Part shown: positions 11,601 through 23,100 of the stretch, in pieces
Position numbering within the stretch: position 1 is the first letter of the stretch
Layout: each line of letters opens with the position of its first letter
NCBI GenBank assembly: GCA_944472155.2
Contig: OX235271.1
Location: 97,043,256 to 97,107,255, forward strand
DNA length: 64,000 nt
Direction of reading: 5' to 3'
Source: Trichobilharzia szidati
Lineage: Eukaryota > Platyhelminthes > Trematoda > Strigeidida > Schistosomatidae
Position numbers and translations under genes: made by a program
Notes under the pieces: model-generated
The model's input: only the letters and a program-made list of their open reading frames with translations
The model's database searches: none
Told to the model about the DNA's origin: nothing

Positions 11601-14099
11601 GAAAACCTGGGACCCCTAGCTAGGGGTCGCGCTATATCGTGAATTGGCAGAAGTTAGAATTCATGGGCCATTAGATTGGGTCCCAGTGGCTTAATGGTAT
11701 ACGAGCTCACCTTGTAACCAGAAGGTCCTGGGTTCGAATCCCGGTGGGTGCGTACTGCTGAAGAGTCCCAAACTAGGACGAAAAAGCTGTCCAGTACTCC
11801 CAGGTTTTCCAATGGTTCTCTAACTAATGTCAGCTCATGATGAAAATTCTGTAGTAACCAATCAAATCCCTACAAACCAACGCTTTTGAATAGATCATAA
11901 CACATTCAGGTAGAGTTTATCAAGGAGGAAAACTACATCCCTACTAACTAATCAATTTTATATGTAACCAGATAATCATATATTGAGTTTACACACTGGA
12001 AAATGAATGGAATAAGTTAATTTTCTAGTCCTTATAATGTACTTTTTTTAATGTACTTTTTATTTATAAATTTTAGAGATGATTTTCACCGTTGGGCTAC
12101 ACAAACTATTGGACTGATTAATTTGGATCCACGTTTCAACGTGTTAAATAAATCAGCTAGTCTTTCACGCTTGACTGCAGAGAATAGTTGCCTGACTTTG
12201 ACTCGTGCCCTTTTAAATGCCATATTACCAGAATTTATGAATTTTATGACTACTGAAACACCTTCACAATCAAGCCTATACGATGATTCAACTCAATTAT
12301 CTGCTCTTAAAAGTAATTCTCTCATTCTTTTTTAAAAAATTATATGATACACATTATATTTCCTTAATAAATGTGATCAAGATAAAAATGTATCTGATTA
12401 AGAAATACTACTGAAAAGTAATCAGTAACCTAAAGTTTTTAATCGTCCACTATCACTTTCTTTTGTTTCTTTGACATTTTCTAACCTAAGCCCCACAGGT
12501 TCACTTTTCTCCTGACACTTTACGGATTTGGTCAGTGTTAGTCGATCGATTGATTCAGTTTATTGTCGTTGAACATCAGGTGTCAGAAAATCGGTCAACT
12601 ACCATCGATCTTAGTATAATTGAATCAGCTCTACTTATGCCGTTTTGGTTAGCTGGAGCTACTCTTCCAAACACATTCAGTGGTGATAGAACAGTGGATT
12701 CTGTTGTGGTATGTTGTTATCTTATTTGCTTCCAAGTATTTTTTGTTCAGTTTAAATGTTCATTTCATAACAAGTCGATATTGTTCTCATAATTATTAGA
12801 AAACCATGCTCAATTTGTCTTTCATTTTTGTGAAAGCTCATATTCTCTTAGAGGTTTGTATTCACAGCTTCAATACTATATTCGTATACACTACTACTAA
12901 ACGTTTTGTTTCAGAGGAAAAAAATGTATTACCACAGCTTCGAATACTTTCTTCTCTTCTCTTATATGTGGTTCGAAGTGATTCCAACATGTATTCAAAT
13001 GTTTTAGACATACTAATATTCTGCTTAGTGGAAGTTGGTCAAAGTGTGGTGAGAGCTGGCTGCTAGCCAAAGTTGGTAGACAGTAATTGACGTCAATGTT
13101 TATGTCCCCAATATTAGTGGTGAGAAAATGAGAACAAAGGCTTTGCGTAGGCGGATACAGTTAGCATATGGATGATCTGACACAGCCACAAAGAGATGCA
13201 AGGTTAACTTTCTGTGAGAAACAACCAATCAAAAGACTGTATTTTCTACTAACAATAATCTACAATAATGTACATTAAAATCTATAAATATGTGTTGATT
13301 TTCCTTAATAAACGATCTGTTGCCTGGCCCTTGTCTTCTGTTGTTACAAAAGTACTTAGGATTGCAGATTATCAGTACCTTTGCCAAACGATATCAGTTT
13401 ACACTTAATGCAATCTTAATACTTAATTTTATTAACAAAATTGTTGATATATTAATCTAAATATCCTCAATTTATGTCCTTATTTTCTTTTATCTTCTAA
13501 AGTATCTTTCATACAAAGATGATTTGGCTGTATCGAAACGTCAGTCTGATTTACTTTTGGCATTTCATCAAGAATGTTGCCTGTTAACAACAGTTCCTAC
13601 GAATACTTGGATCAATCATTTATCTGTCAAACTATCTAGTCTGATTTCAAGCTGTGAACCAAAGGCAAGTTATGCACTAGTTGGCCATCATTGTTATCAT
13701 AAATATTCTGTTAGCTTTCTTATGCAGTCCTTTTAGAATAGGTTAATCATTTCAATTAGCTTCTTCTTTTTTATTCTGCTAATACGATGTTTTCCTTCCG
13801 CCTTTCTTCACTTCAACCAAATGTCGCATATTGGTAGGTGTCGTTTCAGATCTCCTTGTCTATCTGCACTGTTTAAATTAGTTTTTTTTGTTATCACAAT
13901 AAGTAGGCGATTACCAATTTAATAATTTTTGCTAATTTTAGATACTCATGTGACTTTTCTCTTATTTATCTATCTGTCTGTCTTAACATAGGTGTTTGAA
14001 AATGTTAACATACATTTAATTAGTCGTTTCCTGCGTTGTTTGGCACAAACCGCAGAGATTTCAGAGGAAGGAAGCAATCAGAAAGGTATGTGTACAGTT

Positions 14100-14181
<82 letters not shown>

Positions 14182-17100
14182 ATATCTTGATATTTCGATA
14201 CCTTTGTTTACCATATTTTAGACGCTTATTGTACATTCGCTTCAATGAAAACTGATAAACAACCTCTTGGTCAGCTTACTGGATTAGTGACTGCGCTTAA
14301 TTCATTGTTATTGCATATTCCATGGCTTAATCCACCGGCACAGAATGAAGTAAGTGAAATCTTAACTTCGTTCTATTATTCATATATTTATTTTACAACG
14401 GTTGAAAAGTTCTTTCGTTTTCTTTCTAAAGCTTCAGAGACATGAACAGGCCGATGCCTGAGTTGTGAACTCTGTGATTTAGATCTCTCTTAAACTTTAT
14501 TCGTCGTCAGTATAATTGTTGAATCAATAAATAAGTAGTCAGTCACTCCACCTGTTTCTAGTTTGGACAACTGGATAGCATCATTAGACCTCAAGCAATA
14601 AGTGTATAGTTTACAGCCTCGTGGAAAAATCTACATCGTTCTAACTGAGTTCTAACAGTTGGTCAAGAAAATATTTTATACATCTTTTCAAATTTTCAAC
14701 ACACCTCTATGATTCTGAATGTGTTTTTTTTACAATGCAGAGGTTAAATGTATTTTCTTAATGTATGTTCTGTTTACAGGTGAATGTCTTGGATGAATGC
14801 TTCTTTGCATTACAAATGTTTTTACTGAGTAATTTACACATTTTTTTGGCTACGGGACCCCGGGTGATTTAGTAATACTTACCTGCATATTGCACTGTGA
14901 AAGTTCATAGAAAACAAACCTGTGTTTACGATTTTACACCGCGCCACCCCCCACTTCAATCTTCTTTCATTCTTTAATATTAATTATTTTGAAAGTTTTC
15001 TGTTTTTAATATGTTTCTAAACTCCCAGATATTGCTCTTTTAGTTGTTGCATATCTGTGTGTGTGTGTGTTCAAGAAATATGTAGTGAAGTGTCTTGATT
15101 TGTCGATTACTACTTTCCTTGAAATTCTTTTTATTAACTTTACTGACTGACTGCCTGGCTGTGAGCATAATTTCTAAACACCTTTTTGTTATTACCAACC
15201 ATATACTACTTAAATGATCTGTGTGTAGTAATTTAGTTTTCTGGTGTTTAACTTATTAATGGGTTTCATTCATTGATAGCATGGAAGATGGCAAATAATT
15301 TGGGTGTTTTTGTTTTCAAAGATACTTTAGCTTAATGTTTATTGTTTATGACATTGTTTCAATTGATTGTGTTTTTATTTACGCCTTCATCAATACTTCC
15401 TGTGTAAATATGAGCGGTGATAAGATTAGCTTTAGAGATAGAAGATTAAGTTTGTGTTTCTTGATTGTTATTATTATTTCTATCGGTGTTTGCGTTTGTT
15501 TTTATTACTCACTTTCCATGTTCCGTTTCTTTTGCAGGGGGATAATTCACCTCCACGTCGTTTAAGTTCTCAGGAACCGATTACTCGATGGTTGACATCT
15601 CCGCCTATATTATCCATTCGCAGTCGGATGTGTCAATTGAATGACGGAAAATCTCCAAATGAATCTCATACTGATAGTCGACATCAAAACAATAATAATA
15701 GTAATAATAATAATAATCAAGTATCATATGGCCTATTAGATACCTTAGAAGCTATTATATTCATTCTTAGTGTAAGTGTGTATTTTATGGATAATGATAG
15801 CCTACCTATATGATAACAAAGTTGCTGTATTTAAATAGTACTTGCATATCAGCATATTTAAACTTAACGATTGCTCAAAATTTGTGCCGAAGAAAGTGTA
15901 GATGGATCGAACACATGCTGAGGAGACCGTCGAATGGCATCTCACGCCAGGTCCTCGAGTAAAACCCGAATTTGGCGGTCTAGTGTGACATGAAGGAGGT
16001 GATAAGAGCTTATAGGCAATCGTTGGACCAGCTGAAGGGGACTGCAGAGAACAGAATAAAGTGGAGATGTGCTGTTAAAGACATATGTTCCACCTGAAAC
16101 CCAATGGAACAATAATAATAATAACAATACTGTACGCTAAAAGATCGTATGAATCAGAAACGAAATCTGTTATTACTTTACTATGATGAAAAAATGCCAC
16201 GAATTTAATGATACTCCAATATATATTGATTGTTCGGGCGTGAGCATAATCTTTGTTGTGTTTTTGACGGTAATTTCTATGATTTCTTGAGCATGGTCTT
16301 CCCTAGAACTGGAGAAGTATGTTCTGTAGATTTTTGTGCTGCATAGTTGGGTTATAATTTCAGTTAATATTCCTGGTAAGCCTCTTATTGGTCACTCGAT
16401 TGTTCTGTGAGGTAAGTAGAGTTTCCAGTTAATGCATGAAATTGAATGTATGTAGCACTAAGCTATTGTGTTATATATCAATGATCGAATACTCTTATTT
16501 TAATTATAAACGTGTGAACTCATAGCCGTTGATTTCTTACAAGCACCCAATTCACTAGAGTCATCATTTTGTTTGCCTTTAAAAAAAATTTAGAATCACG
16601 CTCGTGACAGAGATTCTGTACTTTGGATATTTTCTACTTTGGAACCAAGTTTAAATCGATTGGTTGCTTGTTGTGTGGAAGCTGAACAAGCTGTAATCGA
16701 GGCAGGAACAGATTTGGATGAACCACTTGTGATTACTCAACACAGACAACAGGCGAAACTAGCTGTAAGTAAACCTTCAAACCGATTTTTATCAGTTTAC
16801 ACTATCGACTTCCATGAACACAAAGGATCAGTGTTTATCTTGATTTTTAAATATTTTTCTATTTTTCGTTTGTATTAGATAATTACACCGTGTTATTTAT
16901 AATTTCGCTACAACATACACTTTTGTGAACTTACTAATCATTTTTTTAATCTTTCTTGTTCTAGTTGGAAGAGGTATTTGTATGTGCTTGGAAACACTTG
17001 AAGATTGTTCCACCTAGTGTATCTGTTATCGATCCCCTGTCTATGCTACAGCCCATATCATCTGAGAAGGATTCAAAGGCCTTACCTAGTACTCCACTGT

Positions 17101-20100
17101 CGGCTTTAAAAATAACTCGTTCAACTGCACTAATTGATCAGTATCAAGCTATTCTTAAGATGTCATTGAATTTATGCGGTTGCAATGTGGAGTCAAACAA
17201 GAATTCCCGTGACTCTAGTGAGTTATTTTGTTTGTTTCATTCGAAGTTCTGTTTTGACTGCCAATTTTAATTATCTGTGCATTTTTGAAGAATGCCTTGT
17301 CGTCTATTTAGTGTAACAGCATTGACGAATCTGTCACATCGTAGAGTTTTGTTGTTGTTGTTGTATTATATTGACTAACTCAAATGGTGTAATTTTGGAT
17401 GCACAGTTTCATTCGAACTTTCCGTTTTATATTTCTCACGACATACCTTAGATTCTTCTTGCTTCCTAGGGAATAATAAGCTAACGTTAAATCGCGAAAA
17501 TGAAGTCTGATAGTATCATATGGTGGTGCGTCGGTGGCACAGAGGTAGAATGCTCGCTAACCACGTAGGTGGTTTGGGGTCCGATCCCCGGCCGACGCAC
17601 TCCTAAAACCTCGCTAAGCCAATAATAAGACTGGTTAAGAGGGTAGGTTGGACAAGAGGCTAGCAACCCCATCTCGTAAAAAATAAACACCACTGCTACC
17701 GAAACTTCAGAGATTTAGCTTTGAAGCCTTATGTTCCACTGGGAAAGTAAAGGAATAAAAAAGTATCATGTGGTGATATTTCCACTTGTGTGTGAGTTTC
17801 AATAGTTTACGTAGAATATGATGTCTTGGATTAAGGTATACGTCGTTTGTGTTCAATGTGTAGATGAGGAATATTTATTAAGAGAACCAATATTGCATGG
17901 AGGATTTCATCATGAGCTGACATCAGTTAGAGAACCACTGGAAAACCTGGGAGTACTGGACAGCTGTTTCGTCCCAGTTCGGGACTCTTCATCAGTACGC
18001 ACCCACCGGGGTTCGAACCCAGGACCTTCTGTCCAGTACTACCAGGTATTCCAGTGGTTCTCTAACTGATGTCAGCTCATGATGAAATCCTCCATGCAAT
18101 CAAACAAAATCCCTACAAAACCAATTCTTGAGAACCAATGTTATTATAGTTTGAAAAATTATTTGCCTAATGATTTTCCATTGCAAATGTATAATAAACA
18201 AACTGTATACGTAGAGTTATTTACTACAAATTTTTTGAAACGTTTTTGTTTGTTTATTATTCAGTACCGATTCACTTATCCACCACCTTTATTACCTGGT
18301 TCATTGGTTATTGGAATTATTTGGTCAGTCAGTATTGTGTCAAGCAAACTAAGAACGATGCATCAAAGTTGACTAATATTCGAAATTTTATGACCAATTG
18401 GGAACCAGAAGTACGGAAAATTGTTTTGCGAATATTCAATCCTAATATGCAGCATGTCGGTAATGTGGATTCCGTTCAAAAGAACACTGGTAAGCGTAAG
18501 TCTATCCCTCATAAAACCCCAAAATCGGAACCAACTAAACGTCGTCCACGTCTGCTAAAAAGGACTGGATCTCATTCACCAGAAGAAGTTTCCGTAAATT
18601 TAAATATGAAAAAAGAAAAAGACTTTTCAGTTGATTCAGTATTGAATGCTTCAAGTTCTGGAAAAAAATCGTTGAAGTCTAAAAAGAAAGTGGAACTGGA
18701 GGTAATTGTTAGTAAACGTTTTGACTTGTTATGTTTACATATAGAAAAATAAACGAAGCATTGGTTTGATACTGTTTTAGTTGTATGACAAATATCGCAA
18801 AAGAGTAGATAACTGTTAACTGGAACTCAAAAGGAAAATATATAATGACAACAGTATGGGAATAAAATTTGCATCCGATTATAATCATCTTTGATCACAG
18901 ATGTTTGTGTTGTGTATACCGGGTTAACTGGTATAATATAGTGGACAATGTTTGAGGTTAAGCTTAGAGTGCTAGGTAAGTATAGCAAATCAATCGACGG
19001 TGTCAGGCTACATCGATTGAAATGGATATGACGTATGTTGTGCATTCCGTGCCACCGCCTTCGACGAGCAATGCTAGGTAATATAGGATTAGGTTGGAAA
19101 ATAGTAAGAGTTGTCTGTCTGTCTGTTTTCGACATTGCACCGATGTGCGGCAGTTCAAGTCGCCACACTCCATGTAGCACACAAAGCAAGAGAAGAAAGT
19201 AGAAGAAATGCATAATATAGATAGTAAACAGAGGTGTGCGACAAAGAAATAGTAATAACGAAGAACAATATAGTTTCATTGGAAATCATAAGTCACAAGG
19301 AGTGAGAACGTTTTTCAGCCATATCACCAATCGTCTCCAACCATTGATTTTTACCATCCTGAGGACCCCAACCAGGAAGTGTACACCTTCCTACGTGGCT
19401 TAAACTAACTGTTGTGGATTTCATTGACCGATGAAGCCATGTTTTGATTTGACCACCACTACCGACTCTTTTTCAACCTAACCCTATATCAGCTAACATT
19501 GCCCGTCGAGGAAGGCGATGGCTAGGCATGCATAACACATGTCCTAACCATCTCAATCGATGTAACTTCACAGCCTCGTCGATTGATTTCTCCTCCTTAC
19601 CTAGCACTCGATGCCTAACCTCAATATTACTCACTCTATTAGGCCACCTAACACGGTATATAGAACGCAGGCACCTATGATCAAAGACAGCTAGTCTTTT
19701 CATGTCTTCCACTCTCAATGGCCAGGTCTCACAGCTATAAAGGAGGACGGAGCGGACTGCTGAGCAGTACATCCGCCCTTTGGTCGACAGCCGGATATCA
19801 CGTCTACGCCAGAGACGGCGTAAACTGGCATATGCGAAACTAGCCCTCTGAGATTTCGTCAGAGATCAACCCGTTGGCACTGGCTGATGTAACTTCCAAT
19901 AAGTGAAGCGGTCAACGTGCTCTACCACTTCACTCTATTTCTAAACTAGGAGTCAGTGTAGTCCAGTCCTGTAACATCATCTTACATTTGGCGGGAGCGA
20001 ATCGCATGCCAAACATTCGTAGATTGCAGCTCAAGGTGTTCAGAAGACTGCATTTCGTCAGCGTCCTCGCCTAGAAGGACTATATCGTCTGCATATTCTA

Positions 20101-23100
20101 AGTCAACGAGATTATTCCCTGGTAGCAAGTCAATCCCTGAGTCTCTGAAGTGAGTTAGGGTTTAAGTCCATTAGTACATCTATGATGAAATTGGATAGAA
20201 ATGGGGATAATGGGCATCCCTGACGGACACCACTAGTCGTAAGAGTTAATGAGACCGAAACTTGGTCATCTTGGGTTTCGCACGATATTCTAGATTGCTT
20301 ACTTACTCGTCGTGCGTTTTTAAGCGCAGATTTGAATCTCATCACTCCAGTTACAAGTAAAAATTTATTTACTTCGTTTTTCTTTTGATATTTCATTATT
20401 TTTCTTAATTAGAAGCCTTCGAAACCGGAAACAGGTTCAAGTGAATCCCCTAGTGATGCTAATGATTTAGAAAATACTGATGTACAGGTACTTTTACACA
20501 GTCCTTCTTCAAAACGACCCCTACGTGGTCGTCTTTCTCTTGTAAAAGATGAAAATCCAGTTCAAAGAATTGTGACACCTCTACGACGATCTTGTAAGTA
20601 TTGTTTATTTATTTATTTATCTGCCTTATTACTGATTAATATATGAGGTTTTACTTGTTTCGAGTACTTTTGATTGCATGGAGGATTTCATCATGAGCTG
20701 ACATCAGTTAGAGAACCACTGGAAAACCTGGGAATACTGACCAGCTGTTTCGTACTGGTTTGGGACTCTTCATCAGCACGCACCCACTGGGGTTCGAACC
20801 CAGGACCTTCTGATACTTTTGTCTATGTTGATGGATTGTGTATGATAGATGTTCACAGGTTCGCATTAGTGAGGCATGATGATTTTATCAAAAATGTTTT
20901 CACATTTGTTACTGATGCTGTGGCTTAACTTCTATTTATGTTGGAATACTGCATTTCCAAACACAATCAACAGTTGTAACCGTCGTTTTTACTAGTTTGA
21001 ATTTTCACCTACTGAAGTTTGTACTAAATGTAAACTAGTGGCATTTCTTCCGGAGTGTAAAGTTTTGTAAGAAGATTTGATTGTGTTTGTGTGCAGCATC
21101 CCTGTAGGACACAATACTTTTGCATGTTAACCGATGTTTAGTCGTCATAAACAAAAAGGTTTTTATCTCATACTCAAGTGTTGTGGTGATAAAATTGCAA
21201 TGATTATTAAATTATTAATGTCGGACTCACATGTACTTTTTCTTACATCTTTTTTGGCTAACTTAAGATGTTATTATTCGATGATTCGACCGTCGGTCAA
21301 CACACCCCTAGAACTCCTCGCTAAGCCGTTAGTAAATCCGGTAAAGAGGGAAGGTTGGGGGTGAGACTAGCAACCTCACTTCGTAAAATTAAAACCACCG
21401 CTGCCGAAACTTCAAAGCTCTAGCTTGAAGTTTTATGTTCCAGTGGGAACGTTAAGGAATAAAATACATAAATAATTCAATTGCTCTGTCGCTTATATTG
21501 TTTTGTCTCTTCATATGTTGCTTTGTTTTTTCTGTCCAGTGGGGATTACAAGAAGTATTACTCAGTCAGCTCCATCAAACTTTGAAACGAGACGTGGTCG
21601 TAGCAAGAAAGGTGTTAATCTTTTTCCTGCATCTCCTAAACCTTCACCTGTCAGTGGTATTATTGCTGAGGCTTTTGGAATTCCACCTGGTTCAAGCTTG
21701 ATGGAGCATCACGAATGGTCTCCGTCAATGCCTTCTCCTGGTCCACTGAAAGGTCGTCCATTGGTAAAACGTCGCTTGTTCGCTGGTCCACAGGAAACAT
21801 CAATACACGAAGCTAATGCTCAGTTGCTTACATCACGAAAACGTCATTTCTCTGAATCAGAACAAAATTCAGTCATTTCACCGAAAGTTGAAGACTCCAA
21901 TGATGTAAGTTTATTGACAATTTTTTTTGTCTGTTGATAAGGATGTTGTTTTATGCTCTCGGCTTATTTTAGAAACAGAAGTCAGTCATTTTAGCTTTCA
22001 AGGAGTGATCATTAAAGGCTATAGAATTCAGCATCATTTCGCGTCCTTATCTTTGAGGGATGAATTTCATTGGCTTGGGTGCAAATAAAGTTCACTGACA
22101 ATTAATAACCAACACAAGGTGTTCGTCTGTTACTTCTTGTCTGTCAGCTTCACTCACCCAGTATATTACTCAATAGGTCTTGGATTTCACTCATACTTCA
22201 CTGATTTAAGTGGTATGAATAACCTTCATATGATGGGTACAGTTCATATACGTAGTAAGGAGTATATATGTGATTACTAGTGTGTATATAAAATTTCGTC
22301 TTGATGAAATATGCTTAACTGAACTGTTTTTAATCATTTTTGTATAGTTTCTTTATTGCTCATGAAGAATTCTTATGAATATGTTTCTGTATGTGTTTAC
22401 TTTTTAACTATCCTTTTCTTTAGTTTGTTTTCATACCGCCTCAAACAGAAAGTGCTAAAAAACGACGTCGTTGTTTAACTATCCATCAAAAAGAACGTTT
22501 CAAGGAACAAAAGTACGTTATAACACAATTTTTATCTACTATATGATTCTATATTCATTAAATACGCATACTTAAACAGTATCTCGACTGTTACTCATCG
22601 ACTATTGGGGGGGGGGGGGAACTAGTGACTTATAGTAGTGTAACGACAGAAGGCAAGAGTCAGGCAACAGATCATTTATTAAGGAAATCAACGCATATTT
22701 ATATATATTTTCATGTACATTACTATGGATATTTAAGTAAACAAACACAGTCTTCCGATTGGTTGTTTCTCACGTAAAGTTAATCTTTCATCTATTTGTG
22801 ACTGTTTCTTGAATGTCAAATCCTCTATATGTTCACTGCATCCGCCTACGCAAAGTCTGCTGTGGTCGGTTTTGAATCAATCTTTGTTCACATTTTCTGA
22901 CGACAAATCTTGGGAACGTAAATATTGACGTAAATTACTGTCTACCAATTTGGCTAGTAGACAGCTCTCACCACAGTAGTAAAAGTTGGCTTATTCTGTT
23001 AAAAAAAACTCATGTTGTTTGAAATCTTTGTACGGTTGTATATTAATTTCACCGGTAGTTATAAACATACTAGGTAGATATTATAATCCCACTGATTTAA

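Noticed and set aside
12499..12534. CACAG acceptor for exon 7 at 12498
   Set aside because: Would enter the wrong frame after exon 6, reaching a stop within a few codons. CTAAG at 12490 fits.
14020..14255. Open frames coding long YIYIYI runs
   Set aside because: They are translations of a (TA)n microsatellite. The real exon 10 ends at 14085.
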